A stretch of 64,000 nucleotides of DNA from Spongilla lacustris (Eukaryota > Porifera > Demospongiae > Spongillida > Spongillidae), in the NCBI GenBank assembly GCA_949361645.1, contig OX442436.1, forward strand, positions 3,286,032 through 3,350,031, written 5' to 3'. Under the pieces are notes generated by a model that had not been told where the DNA came from, made no database searches, and saw only the letters and a program-made list of their open reading frames with translations. Each line of letters begins with the position of its first letter. The stretch's first letter is position 1. The translations under genes were made by a program, and so were the position numbers. This document shows positions 25,401-40,583 of this stretch, piece after piece.

Positions 25401-27773
25401 TAAATGCTCTTATTATGATTTTAATGATAGTGTACCTATTGTGAATATCTCAGTGTGGAAATAACACATGGTTTAACATGGTTTATCATAATACATTCAA
25501 TGGTCAATTAAATCTAATACACTCAGACATACTATCCATATGTATCTAGAATTACTAACTAGTAATTGTTTAATTATTAAATGTCGTTATTATGATTTTA
25601 ATGATAGTATACCAATTGTGAATATCTTAGTGTGGAAATAACACTTATTGTTTAACATGGTTTATCATAAACCATTCAATGGTAAATTGAATCTAATACA
25701 CTCAGACATACTATCCATATGCATCTAGATTTACTAACTAGTAATGGTTTAATTATTAAATGTACTTATTATGATTTTAGTGATAGTATACCTATTGTGA
25801 ATATCTCAGTGTGGAAATAACACTTATGGTTTAACATGGTTTATCATAAACCATTCGATGGTAAATTAAATCTAATACACTCAGACATACTATCCATATG
25901 TATCTAGATTTACTAACTAGTAATGGTTTAGTTATTAAATGTTCTTATTATGATTTTAGTGATAGTATACCTATTGTGAATATCTCAGTGTGGAAATAAC
26001 ACATGGTTTAACATGGTTTATCATAAACCATTCAATGGTAAATTAAATCTAATACACTCAGACATACTATCCATATGTATCTAGAATTACTACCTAGTAA
26101 TTGTTTAATTATTAAATGTCGTTATTATGATTTTAATGATAGTATACCAATTGTGAATATCTTAGTGTGGAAATAACACTTATTGTTTAACATGGTTTAT
26201 CATAAACCATTCAATGGTAAATTAAATCTAATACACTCAGACATACTATCCATATGCATCTAGATTTACTAACTAGTAATGGTTTAATTATTAAATGTAC
26301 TTATTATGTGATAGTATACCTATTGTGAATATCTCAGTGTGGAAATAACACTTATGGTTTAACATGGTTTATCATAAACCATTCAATGGTAAATTAAATC
26401 TAATATACTCAGACATACTATCCATATGTATCTAGATTTACTAACTAGTAATGGTTTAATTATTAAATGTACTTATTATGATTTTAGTGATAGTATACCT
26501 ATTGTGAATATCTCAGTGTGGAAATAACACTTATGGTTTAACATGGTTTATCATAAACCATTCAATGGTAAATTAAATCTAATACACTCAGACATACTAT
26601 CCATATGTATCTAGATTTACTAACTAGTAATGGTTTAATTATTAAATGTACTTATTATGATTTTAATGATAGAATAAAAATTGTGAATATCTCAGTGTGG
26701 AAATAACACATGGTTTAACATGGTTTATCAAAAACCATTCAATGGTAAAATAAATCTGATACACTCAGACATACTATCCATATGTATCTAGAATTACTAA
26801 CTAGTAATTGTTTAATTATTAAATGTCGTTATTATGATTTTAATGATAGTATACCAATTGTGAATATCTTAGTGTGGAAATAACACATGGTTTAACATGG
26901 TTTATCATAAACCATTCAATGGTAAATTAAATCCAATGCACTCAGACATACTATCCATATGTATCTAGATTTACTAACTTGTAATGGTTTAATTATTAAA
27001 TGTACTTATTATGATTTTAGTGATAGTATACCAATTGTGAATATCTTAGTGTGGAAATAACACTTATTGTTTAACATGGTTTATCATAAACCATTCAATG
27101 GTAAATTAAATCTAATACACTCAGACATACTATCCATATGTATCTAAATTTACTAACTAGTAATGGTTTATTTATTAAATGCTCTTATTATGATTTTAAT
27201 GATAGTGTACCTATTGTGAATATCTCAGTGTGGAAATAACACTTATGGTTTAACATGGTTTATCATAAACCATTCAATGGTAAATTAAATCTAATACACT
27301 CAGACATACTATCCATATGCATCTAGATTTATTAACTAGTAATGGTTTAATTATTAAATGTACTTATTATGATTTTAGTGATAGTATACCTATTGTGAAT
27401 ATCTCAGTGTGGAAATAACACTTATGGTTTAACATGGTTTATCATAAACCATTCAATGGTAAATTAAATCTAATATACTCAGACATACTATCCATATGTA
27501 TCTAGATTTACTAACTAGTAATGGTTTATTTATTAAATGCTCTTATTATGATTTTAATGATAGTGTACCTATTGTGAATATCTCAGTGTGGAAATAACAC
27601 ATGGTTTAACATGGTTTATCATAATCCATTCAATGGTCAATTAAATCTAATACACTCAGACATACTATCCATATGTATCTAGATTTACTAACTGGTAATG
27701 GTTTAATTATTAAATGTACCTATTATGATTTTAATGATAGAATAACAATTGTGAATATCTCAGTGTGGAAATA
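22166..27773 (+). repeat. 5.6-kb HOR block, copy 2 of a long-distance pair
   Basis: This is the counterpart of 7711-13316. It starts just after G22165 (the far copy has A7710) and ends at 27773, where ATACCACTTGG replaces ATAACACATGG. Part of it is also a third copy of 347-2886, displaced by 21,797 bp. Confidence 0.88.
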
Positions 27774-30700
27774 CCACTTGGAAATAACACATGGTTTAAC
27801 AAGGTATATCATAAACCATTCAATGGTAAATTAAATCTAATACACTCAGACATACTATCCATATATATCTAGATTTACTAACTAGTAATGGTTTAATTAT
27901 TAAATGTACTTATTATGATTTTAATGATAGAATAACAATTGTGAATATCTCAGTGTGGAAATAACACATGGTTTAACATGGTTTATCAAAAACCATTCAA
28001 TGGTAAAATAAATCTAATACACTTATACATACTATCCATATGTATCTAGAATTACTAACTAGTAATGGTTTAATTATTAAATGTCGTTATTATGATTTTA
28101 ATGATAGTATACCAATTGTGAATATCTTAGTGTGGAAATAACACATGGTTTAACATGGTTTATCATAAACCATTCAATGGTAAATTAAATCTAATACACT
28201 CAGACATACTATCCATATGTATCTAGATTTACTAACTAGTAATGGTTTAATTATTAAATGTACTTATTATGATTTTAGTGATAGTATACCTATTGTGAAT
28301 ATCTCAGTGTGGAAATAACACTTATGGTTTAACATGGTTTATCATAATCCATTCAATGGTAAATTAAATCTAATACACTCAGACATAATATCCATATGTA
28401 TCTAGATTTACTAACTAGTAATGGTTTAATTATTAAATGTACTTATTATGATTTTATTGATTATACCTATTGTGAATATCTCAGTGTGGAAATAACACTT
28501 ATGGTTTAACATGGTTTATCATAAACCATTCAATGGTAAATTAAATCCAATGCACTCAGACATACTATCCATATGTATCTAGATTTACTAACTGGTAATG
28601 GTTTAATTATTAAATGCTCTTATTATGATTTTAATGATAGAATAACAATTGTGAATATCTCAGTGTGGAAATACCACTTATGGTTTAACATGGTTTATCA
28701 TAAACCATTCAATGGTAAATTAAATCTAATACACTCAGATATACTATTTATATGTATCTAGATTTACTAACTGGTAATGGTTTAATTATTAAATGTACTT
28801 ATTATGATTTTAGTGATAGTATACCTATTGTGAATATCTCAGTGTGGAAATACCACTTAAGGTTTAACATGGTTTATCATAAACCATTCAATGGTAAATT
28901 AAATCTAATACACTCAGATATACTATATATATGTATCTAGATTTACTAACTAGTAATGGTTTAATTATTAAATGTACTTATTATGATTTTAGTGATAGTA
29001 TACCTATTGTGAATATCTCAGTGTGGAAATAACTTATGGTTTAACATGGTTTGTCATAAACCATTCAATGGTAAAATAAATCTAATACACTCAGACATAC
29101 TATCCATATGTATCTAGAATAACTAACTAGTAATTGTTTAATTATTAAATGTCGTTATTATGATTTTAATGATAGTATACCAATTGTGAATATCTTAGTG
29201 TGGAAATAACACATGGTTTAACATGGTTTATCATAAACCATTCAATGGTAAATTAAATCTAATACACTCAGACATACTATCCATATGTATCTAGATTTAC
29301 TAACTAGTAATTTTTTAATTATTAAATGTACTTATTATGATTTTAATGATAGAATAACAATTGTGAATATCTCAGTGTGGAAATAACACATGGTTTAACA
29401 TGGTTTATCAAAAACCATTCAATGGTAAAATAAATCTAATACACTCAGACATACTATCCATATGTATCTAGAATTACTAACTAGTAATTGTTTAATTATT
29501 AAATGTCGTTATCATGATTTTAATGATAGTATACCAATTGTGAACATCTTAGTGTGGAAATAACACTTATTGTTTAACATGGTTTATCATAAACCATTCA
29601 ATGGTAAATTAAATCTAATACACTCAGCTATACTATCCATATGCATCTAGATTTACTAACTAGTAATGGTTTAATTATTAAATGTACTTATTATAATTTT
29701 AGTGATAGTATACCTACTGTTAATATCTCAGTGTGGAGATAACACTAATGGTATAACATGGTTTATCATAAACCATTCAATGGTAAATTAAATCTAACAT
29801 ACTCAGATAAACTATCCATATGTATCTAGATTTACTAACTGGTAATAGTTTAATTATAAAATGTACTTATTATGATTTTAGTGATAGTATACCTATTGTG
29901 AATATCTCAGTGTGGAAATAACACATGGTTTAACATGGTTTATCATAAACCATTCAATGGTAAATTAAATCTAATATACTCAGACATACTATCCATATGT
30001 ATCTAGATTTACTAACTGGTAATGGTTTAATTATTAAATGTACTTATTATGATTTTAATGATAGAATAACAATTGTGAATATCTCAGTGTGGAAATAACA
30101 CATGGTTTAACATGGTTTATCAAAAACCATTCAATGGTAAAATAAATCTAATACACTCAGACATACTATCCATATGTATCTAGAATTACTAACTAGTAAT
30201 GGTTTAATTATTAAATGTCGTTATTATGATTTTAATGATAGTATACCAATTGTGAACATCTAAGTGTGGAAATAACACATGGTTTAACATGGTTTATCAT
30301 AAACCATTCAATGGTAAATTAAATCTAATACACTCAGACATACTATCCATATGCATCTAGATTTACTAACTAGTAATGGTTTAATTATTAAATGTACTTA
30401 TTATGATTTTAGTGATAGTATACCTATTGTGAATATCTCAGTGTGGAAATAACACTTATGGTTTAACATGGTTTATCATAAACCATTCAATGGTAAATTA
30501 AATCTAATACACTCAGACATACTATCCATATGTATCTAGATTTACTAACTAGTAATGGTTTATTTATTAAATGCTCTTATTATGATTTTAATGATAGTGT
30601 ACCTATTGTGAATATCTATGTGTGGAAATAACACATGGTTTAACATGGTTTATCATAAACCATTCCATGGTAAATTAAATCTAATACACTCAAACATACT

Positions 30701-32488
30701 ATCCATATGCATCTAGATTTATTAACTAGTAATGGTTTAATTATTAAATGTACTTATTATGATTTTAGTGATAGTATACCTATTGTGAATATCTCAGTGT
30801 GGAAATAACACTTATTGTTTAACATGGTTTATCATAAACCATTCAATGGTAAATTAAATCTAATACACTCAGACATACTATCCATATGCATCTAGATTTA
30901 CTAACTAGTAATGGTTTAATTATTAAATGTACTTATTATGATTTTAGTGATAGTATACCTATTGTGAATATCTCAGTGTGGAAATAACACTTATGGTTTA
31001 ACATGGTTTATCATAAACCATTCAATGGTAAATTAAATCTAATATACTCAGACATACTATCCATATGTATCTAGATTTACTAACTAGTAATGGTTTATTT
31101 ATTAAATGCTCTTATTATGATTTTAATGATAGTGTACCTATTGTGAATATCTCAGTGTGGAAATAACACATGGTTTAACATGGTTTATCATAATCCATTC
31201 AATGGTCAATTAAATCTAATACACTCAGACATACTATCCATATGCACCTAGATTTACTAACTAGTAATGGTTTAATTATTAAATGTACTTATTATGATTT
31301 TAGTGATAGTATACCTATTGTGAATATCTCAGTGTGGAAATAACACTTATGGTTTAACATGGTTTATCATAAACCATTCAATGGTAAATTAAATCTAATA
31401 TACTCAGACATACTATCCATATGTATCTAGATTTACTAACTAGTAATGGTTTATTTATTAAATGCTCTTATTATGATTTTAATGATAGTGTACCTATTGT
31501 GAATATCTCAGTGTGGAAATAACACATGGTTTAACATGGTTTATCATAATACATTCAATGGTCAATTAAATCTAATACACTCAGACATACTATCCATATG
31601 TATCTAGAATTACTAACTGGTAATGGTTTAATCATTAAATGTACTTATTATGATTTTAGTGATAGTATACCTATTGTGAATATCTCAGTGTGGAAATACC
31701 ACTTGGAAATAACACATGGTTTAACAAGGTATATCATAAACCATTCAATGGTAAATTAAATCTAATACACTCAGACATACTATCCATATATATCTAGATT
31801 TACTAACTAGAAATGGTTTAATTATTAAATGTACTTATTATGATTTTAATGATAGAATAACAATTGTGAATATCTCATTGTGGAAATAACACATGGTTTA
31901 ACATGGTTTATCAAAAACCATTCAATGGTAAAATAAATCTAATACACTTATACATACTATCCATATGTATCTAGAATTACTAACTAGTAATGGTTTAATT
32001 ATTAAATGTCGTTATTATGATTTTAATGATAGTATACCAATTGTGAATATCTTAGTGTGGAAATAACACATGGTTTAACATGGTTTATCATAAACCATTC
32101 AATGGTAAATTAAATCCAATGCACTCAGACATACTATCCATATGTATCTAGATTTACTAACTAGTAATGGTTTAGTTATAAATGTTCTTATTATGATTTA
32201 AATGATAGTACACCTATTGCGAATATCTCAGTGTCGAAATAACAATTATGGTTTAACATGGTTTATCATAAACCATTCAATGGTAAATTAAAACTAATAC
32301 ACTCAGACATACTATCCATATGCATCTAGATTTACTAACTAGTAATGGTTTAATTATTAAATGTACTTATTATGATTTTAGTGATAGTATACCTATTGTG
32401 AATATCTCAGTGTGGAAATAACACTTATGGTTTAACATGGTTTATCATAAACCATTCAATGGTAAATTAAATCTAATATACTCAGACA
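27774..32488 (+). repeat. Mosaic satellite zone, no long tandem HOR
   Basis: About 26 monomers combine classes seen on both sides. An X-Y-Z cassette at 28573-29107 reappears at 33212, 4,639 bp away. Markers from the left zone (ATGCACCTAG at 31244, TCATAATACATTC at about 31546) reappear with altered partners. Unusual private changes include GGTATAACATGG (near 29750), ACTAGAAATGG (near 31807) and CATTGTGG (near 31876). It reads as recombined material between two homogenised zones. Confidence 0.7.
28573..29107 (+). repeat. X-Y-Z trimer cassette (179 + 179 + 177 bp)
   Basis: This is the same order as at 21965. Here Y ends ACTATATATATG rather than ACTATCCATATG, and Z has AAATAACTTATGG with GTTTGTC. 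That Y/Z form is the one used by the cassettes to the right (33212, 41265, 41800, 44659, 46618, 49121, 51074, 53741), so this is its first appearance in the window. Codon-changing differences from the others (L57F in X, W37R in Y of the virtual peptide) show no sign of coding constraint. Confidence 0.8.
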
Positions 32489-33440
32489 TACTATCCATAT
32501 GTATCTAGATTTACTAACTAGTAATGGTTTTATTATTAAACGTTGTTATTATGATTTTAATGATAGAATAACAATTGTGAATATCTCAGTGTGGAAATAA
32601 CACATGGTTTAACATGGTTTATCAAAAACCATTCAATCGTAAAATAAATCTAATACACTCAGACATACTATCTATATGTATCTAGAATTACGAACTAGTG
32701 ATTGTTTAATTATTAAATGTCGTTATTATGATTTTAGTGATTGTATACCTATTGTGAATATCTCAGTTTGGAAATACCACTTATGGTTTAACATGGTTTA
32801 TCATAAACCATTCAATGGTAAATTAAATCCAATGCACTCAGACATACTATCCATATGTATCTAGATTTACTAACTAGTAATGGTTTAGTTATAAATGTTC
32901 TTATTATGATTTAAATGATAGTACACCTATTGCGAATATCTCAGTGTCGAAATAACAATTATGGTTTAACATGGTTTATCATAAACCATTCAATGGTAAA
33001 TTAAAACTAATACACTCAGACATACTATCCATATGCATCTAGATTTACTAACTAGTAATGGTTTAATTATTAAATGTACTTATTATGATTTTAGTGATAG
33101 TATACCTATTGTGAATATCTCAGTGTGGAAATAACACTTATGGTTTAACATGGTTTATCATAAACCATTCAATGGTAAATTAAATCTAATACACTCAGAT
33201 ATACTATCCATATGTATCTAGATTTACTAACTGGTAATGGTTTAATTATTAAATGCTCTTATTATGATTTTAATGATAGAATTACAATTGTGAATATCTC
33301 AGTGTGGAAATACCACTTATGGTTTAACATGGTTTATCATAAACCATTCAATGGTAAATTAAATCTAATACACTCAGATATACTATCCATATGTATCTAG
33401 ATTTACTAACTGGTAATGGTTTAATTATTAAATGTACTTA
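32489..33440 (+). repeat. ~1-kb HOR segment shared with 36.2-37.2 kb
   Basis: The monomer order and most bases match at a displacement of 3,751 bp (21 monomers): the open-frame monomer 32676 pairs with 36427 and 33212 with 36963. The segment includes the distinctive TAGTTATAAATGTTC ... GTACACCTATTGCGAATATC ... GTGTCGAAATAACAA monomer. The flanks diverge on both sides; the limits are approximate. Confidence 0.75.
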
Positions 33441-33746
33441 TTATGATTTTAGTGATAGTGTACCTATTGTGAATATCTCAGTGTGGAAATACCACTTAAT
33501 GTTTAACATGGTTTATCATAAACCATTCAATGGTAAATTAAATCTAATACACTCAGATATACTATATATATGTATCTAGATTTACTAACTAGTAATGGTT
33601 TAATTATTAAATGTACTTATTATGATTTTAGTGATAGTATACCTATTGTGAATATCTCACTGTGGAAATAACTTATGGTTTAACATGGTTTGTCATAAAC
33701 CATTCAATGGTAAAATAAATCTAATACACTCAGACATACTATCCAT
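33212..33746 (+). repeat. X-Y-Z trimer cassette
   Basis: X starts at 33212, Y at 33391 and Z at 33570. X and Y have the open 62-codon frame. X has GAATTACAATTG and Y has GTGTACC and CACTTAATG, changes that are mostly private to this copy. Z keeps AACTTATGG and GTTTGTC. Confidence 0.78.
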
Positions 33747-33923
33747 ATGTATCTAGAATAACTAACTAGTAATTGTTTAATTATTAAATGTCGTTATTAT
33801 GATTTTAATGATAGTATACCAATTGTGAATATCTTAGTGTGGAAATAACACATGGTTTAACATGGTTTATCATAAACCATTCAATGGTAAATTAAATCTA
33901 ATACACTCAGACATACTATCCAT

Positions 33924-34635
33924 ATGTATCTAGATTTACTAACTAGTAATGGTTTAATTATTAAATGTACTTATTATGATTTTAATGATAGAATAACAAT
34001 TGTGAATATCTCAGTGTGGAAATAACACATGGTTTAACATGGTTTATCAAAAACCATTCAATGGTAAAATAAATCTAATACACTCAGACATACTATCCAT
34101 ATGTATCTAGAATTACTAACTAGTAATTGTTTAATTATTAAATGTCGTTATCATGATTTTAATGATAGTATACCAATTGTGAACATCTTAGTGTGGAAAT
34201 AACACTTATTGTTTAACATGGTTTATCATAAACCATTCAATGGTAAATTAAATCTAATACACTCAGACATACTATCCATATGTATCTAGATTTACTAACT
34301 AGTAATGGTTTAATTATTAAATGTACTTATTATGATTTTAATGATAGAATAACAATTGTGAATATCTCAGTGTGGAAATAACACATGGTTTAACATGGTT
34401 TATCAAAAACCATTCAATGGTAAAATAAATCTAATACACTCAGACATACTATCCATATGTATCTAGAATTACTAACTAGTAATTGTTTAATTATTAAATG
34501 TCGTTATCATGATTTTAATGATAGTATACCAATTGTGAACATCTTAGTGTGGAAATAACACTTATTGTTTAACATGGTTTATCATAAACCATTCAATGGT
34601 AAATTAAATCTAATACACTCAGCTATACTATCCAT
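33924..34635 (+). repeat. Tandem duplication of a 356-bp A-B dimer
   Basis: Two consecutive A-B dimers, 33924-34279 and 34280-34635, share the rare TGTCGTTATCATG and GTGAACATCTTAG changes in their B monomers (34145 and 34501, 356 bp apart). They differ at the 3' end (CAGACATAC versus CAGCTATAC). This is the smallest clear tandem expansion in the array and is probably a very recent one. Confidence 0.85.
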
Positions 34636-34639
34636 ATGC

Positions 34640-37600
34640 ATCTAGATTTACTAACTAGTAATGGTTTAGTTATTAAATGTTCTTATTATGATTTTAGTGA
34701 TAGTATACCTATTGTGAATATCTCAGTGTGGAAATAACACATGGTTTAACATGGTTTATCATAAACCATTCAATGGTAAATTAAATCTAATACACTCAGA
34801 CATACTATCCATATGTATCTAGATTTACTAACTAGTAAAGGTTTAATTACTAAATGTACTTATTATGATTTTAGTGATAGTATACCTATTGTGAATATCT
34901 CAGTGTGGAAATAACACTTATGGTTTAACATGGTTTATCATAAACCATTCAATGGTAAATTAAATCTAATATACTCAGACATACTATCCATATGTGTCTA
35001 GATTTACTAACTAGTAATGGTTTATTTATTAAATGCTCTTATTATGATTTTAATGATAGTGTACCTATTGTGAATATCTCGGTGTGGAAATAACACATGG
35101 TTTAACATGGTTGATCATAATCCATTCAATGGTAAATTAAATCTAATACACTCAGACATACTATCCATATGTATCTAGATTTACTAACTAGTAATGGTTT
35201 AATTATTAAATGTACTTATTATGATTTTAGTGATTATACCTATTGTGAATATCTCAGTGTGGAAATAACACTTATGGTTTAACATGGTTTATCATAAACC
35301 ATTCAATGGTAAATTAAATTCAATGCACTCAGACATACTATCCATATGTATCTAGATTTACTAACTGGTAATGGTTTAATTATTAAATGTACTTATTATG
35401 ATTTTAGTGATAGTATACCTATTGTGAATATCTCAGTGTGGAAATACCACTTGGAAATAACACATGGTTTAACATGGTATATCATAAACCATTCAATGGT
35501 AAATTAATTCTAATACACTCAGACATACTATCCATATGCATCTAGATTTACTAACTAGTAATGGTTTAATTATTAAATGTACTTATTATGATTTTAGTGA
35601 TAGTATACCTATTGTGAATATCTCAGTGTGGAAATAACACTTATGGTTTAACATGGTTTATCATAAACCATTCAATGGTAAATTAAATCTAATATACTCA
35701 GACATACTATCCATATGTATCTAGATTTACTAACTAGTAATGGTTTAATTATTAAATGTACTTATTATGATTTTAGTGATAGTATACCTATTGTGAATAT
35801 CTCAGTGTGGAAATAACACTTATGGTTTAACATGGTTTATCACAAACCATTCAATGGTAAATTAAATGTAATACACTCAGACATACTATCCATATGTATC
35901 TAGATTTACTAACTAGTAATGGTTTATTTATTAAATGCTCTTATTATGATTTTAATGATAGTGTACCTATTGTGAATATCTCAGTGTGGAAATAACACAT
36001 GGTTTAACATGGTTTATCATAAACCATTCAATGGTAAATTAAATCTAATACACTCAAACATACTATCCATATGCATCTAGATTTATTAACTAGTAATGGT
36101 TTAATTATTAAATGTACTTATTATGATTATAGTGATAGTATATCTATTGTGAATATCTCAGTGTGGAAATAACACTTATGGTTTAACATGGTTTATCATA
36201 AACCATTCAATGGTAAATTAAATCTAATATACTCAGACATACTATCCATATGTATCTAGATTTACTAACTAGTAATGGTTTTATTATTAAACGTTGTTAT
36301 TATGATTTTAATGATAGAATAACAATTGTGAATATCTCAGTGTGGAAATAACACATGGTTTAACATGGTTTATCAAAAACCATTCAATGGTAAAATAAAT
36401 CTAATACACTCAGACATACTATCCATATGTATCTAGAATTACGAACTAGTGATTGTTTAATTATTAAATGTCGTTATTATGATTTTAGTGATTGTATACC
36501 TATTGTGAATATCTCAGTGTGGAAATACCACTTATGGTTTAACATGGTTTATCATAAACCATTCAATGGTAAATTAAATCCAATGCACTCAGACATACTA
36601 TCCATATGTATCTAGATTTACTAACTAGTAATGGTTTAGTTATAAATGTTCTTATTATGATTTAAATGATAGTACACCTATTGCGAATATCTCAGTGTCG
36701 AAATAACAATTATGGTTTAACATGGTTTATCATAAACCATTCAATGGTAAATTAAAACTAATACACTCAGACATACTATCCATATGCATCTAGATTTACT
36801 AACTAGTAATGGTTTAATTATTAAATGTACTTATTATGATTTTAGTGATAGTATACCTATTGTGAATATCTCAGTGTGGAAATAACACTTATGGTTTAAC
36901 ATGGTTTATCATAAACCATTCTATGGTAAATTAAATCTAATACACTCAGATATACTATCCATATGTATCTAGATTTACTAACTGGTAATTGTTTAATTAT
37001 TAAATGCTCTTATTATGATTTTAATGATAGAATAACAATTGTGAATATCTCAGTGTGGAAATACCACTTATGGTTTAACATGGTTTATCATAAACCATTC
37101 AATGGTAAATTAAATCTAATACACTCAGATATACTATCCATATGTATCTAGATTTACTAACTGGTAATGGTTTAATTATTAAATGTACTTATTATGATTT
37201 TAGTGATAGTATACCTATTGTGAATATCTCAGTGTGGAAATAACACTTATGGTTTAACATGGTTTATCATAAACCATTCAATGGTAAATTAAATCTAATA
37301 TACTCAGACATACTATCCATATGTATCTAGATTTACTAACTAGTAATGGTTTATTTATTAAATGCTCTTATTATGATTTTAATGATAGTGTACCTATTGT
37401 GAATATCTCAGTGTGGAAATAAGACATGGTTTAACATGGTTTATCATAATCCATTCAATGGTCAATTAAATCTAATACACTCAGACATACTATCCATATG
37501 TATCTAGATTTACTAACTGGTAATGGTTTAATTATTAAATGTACTTATTATGATTTTAGTGATAGTATACCTATTGTGAATATCTCAGTGTGGAAATACC

Positions 37601-37870
37601 ACTTGGAAATAACACATGGTTTAACATGGTATATCATAAACCATTCAATGGTGAATTAATTCTAATAAACTCAGACATACTATCCATATGTATCTACATT
37701 TACTAACTAGTAATGGTTTAATTTTTAATCGTTGTTATTATGATATGAATAAAAGTATACCAATTGTGAATATCTCAGTGTGGAAATAACACTTATGGTT
37801 TAACATGGTTTATCATAAACCATTCGATGGTAAATTAAATCTAATACACTCAGACATACTATCCATATGT
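34640..37870 (+). repeat. 18-mer HOR unit (3,231 bp), copy 1
   Basis: Positions 34640-37352 match 37871-40583 at 3,231 bp (18 monomers). Shared rare markers are GTTTAATTACTAAATG (34841 and 38072), CATATGTGTCTAG, CTCGGTGTGG and GGTTGATCATAATCC. Differences I saw are ATTCTATGG near 36920 (far copy CAATGG), AACTAG versus AACTTG near 35734/38965, and GTGATAG versus GTAATAG near 40077. The stretch 37353-37870 belongs to copy 1 only and includes a GATATGAATAAAAG-type monomer. Confidence 0.88.
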
Positions 37871-40583
37871 ATCTAGATTTACTAACTAGTAATGGTTTAG
37901 TTATTAAATGTTCTTATTATGATTTTAGTGATAGTATACCTATTGTGAATATCTCAGTGTGGAAATAACACATGGTTTAACATGGTTTATCATAAACCAT
38001 TCAATGGTAAATTAAATCTAATACACTCAGACATACTATCCATATGTATCTAGATTTACTAACTAGTAAAGGTTTAATTACTAAATGTACTTATTATGAT
38101 TTTAGTGATAGTATACCTATTGTGAATATCTCAGTGTGGAAATAACACTTATGGTTTAACATGGTTTATCATAAACCATTCAATGGTAAATTAAATCTAA
38201 TATACTCAGACATACTATCCATATGTGTCTAGATTTACTAACTAGTAATGGTTTATTTATTAAATGCTCTTATTATGATTTTAATGATAGTGTACCTATT
38301 GTGAATATCTCGGTGTGGAAATAACACATGGTTTAACATGGTTGATCATAATCCATTCAATGGTAAATTAAATCTAATACACTCAGACATACTATCCATA
38401 TGTATCTAGATTTACTAACTAGTAATGGTTTAATTATTAAATGTACTTATTATGATTTTAGTGATTATACCTATTGTGAATATCTCAGTGTGGAAATAAC
38501 ACTTATGGTTTAACATGGTTTATCATAAACCATTCAATGGTAAATTAAATTCAATGCACTCAGACATACTATCCATATGTATCTAGATTTACTAACTGGT
38601 AATGGTTTAATTATTAAATGTACTTATTATGATTTTAGTGATAGTATACCTATTGTGAATATCTCAGTGTGGAAATACCACTTGGAAATAACACATGGTT
38701 TAACATGGTATATCATAAACCATTCAATGGTAAATTAATTCTAATACACTCAGACATACTATCCATATGCATCTAGATTTACTAACTAGTAATGGTTTAA
38801 TTATTAAATGTACTTATTATGATTTTAGTGATAGTATACCTATTGTGAATATCTCAGTGTGGAAATAACACTTATGGTTTAACATGGTTTATCATAAACC
38901 ATTCAATGGTAAATTAAATCTAATATACTCAGACATACTATCCATATGTATCTAGATTTACTAACTTGTAATGGTTTAATTATTAAATGTACTTATTATG
39001 ATTTTAGTGATAGTATACCTATTGTGAATATCTCAGTGTGGAAATAACACTTATGGTTTAACATGGTTTATCACAAACCATTCAATGGTAAATTAAATGT
39101 AATACACTCAGACATACTATCCATATGTATCTAGATTTACTAACTAGTAATGGTTTATTTATTAAATGCTCTTATTATGATTTTAATGATAGTGTACCTA
39201 TTGTGAATATCTCAGTGTGGAAATAACACATGGTTTAACATGGTTTATCATAAACCATTCAATGGTAAATTAAATCTAATACACTCAAACATACTATCCA
39301 TATGCATCTAGATTTATTAACTAGTAATGGTTTAATTATTAAATGTACTTATTATGATTATAGTGATAGTATATCTATTGTGAATATCTCAGTGTGGAAA
39401 TAACACTTATGGTTTAACATGGTTTATCATAAACCATTCAATGGTAAATTAAATCTAATATACTCAGACATACTATCCATATGTATCTAGATTTACTAAC
39501 TAGTAATGGTTTTATTATTAAACGTTGTTATTATGATTTTAATGATAGAATAACAATTGTGAATATCTCAGTGTGGAAATAACACATGGTTTAACATGGT
39601 TTATCAAAAACCATTCAATGGTAAAATAAATCTAATACACTCAGACATACTATCCATATGTATCTAGAATTACGAACTAGTGATTGTTTAATTATTAAAT
39701 GTCGTTATTATGATTTTAGTGATTGTATACCTATTGTGAATATCTCAGTGTGGAAATACCACTTATGGTTTAACATGGTTTATCATAAACCATTCAATGG
39801 TAAATTAAATCCAATGCACTCAGACATACTATCCATATGTATCTAGATTTACTAACTAGTAATGGTTTAGTTATAAATGTTCTTATTATGATTTAAATGA
39901 TAGTACACCTATTGCGAATATCTCAGTGTCGAAATAACAATTATGGTTTAACATGGTTTATCATAAACCATTCAATGGTAAATTAAAACTAATACACTCA
40001 GACATACTATCCATATGCATCTAGATTTACTAACTAGTAATGGTTTAATTATTAAATGTACTTATTATGATTTTAGTAATAGTATACCTATTGTGAATAT
40101 CTCAGTGTGGAAATAACACTTATGGTTTAACATGGTTTATCATAAACCATTCAATGGTAAATTAAATCTAATACACTCAGATATACTATCCATATGTATC
40201 TAGATTTACTAACTGGTAATTGTTTAATTATTAAATGCTCTTATTATGATTTTAATGATAGAATAACAATTGTGAATATCTCAGTGTGGAAATACCACTT
40301 ATGGTTTAACATGGTTTATCATAAACCATTCAATGGTAAATTAAATCTAATACACTCAGATATACTATCCATATGTATCTAGATTTACTAACTGGTAATG
40401 GTTTAATTATTAAATGTACTTATTATGATTTTAGTGATAGTATACCTATTGTGAATATCTCAGTGTGGAAATAACACTTATGGTTTAACATGGTTTATCA
40501 TAAACCATTCAATGGTAAATTAAATCTAATATACTCAGACATACTATCCATATGTATCTAGATTTACTAACTAGTAATGGTTT
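37871..40583 (+). repeat. 18-mer HOR unit, copy 2 (partial)
   Basis: This is the tandem partner of 34640-37352. It ends at 40583, where GGTTTTATTATTAAACG begins instead of GGTTTATTTATTAAATGC. Its last third is itself copied as the 1,071-bp unit. Confidence 0.88.
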
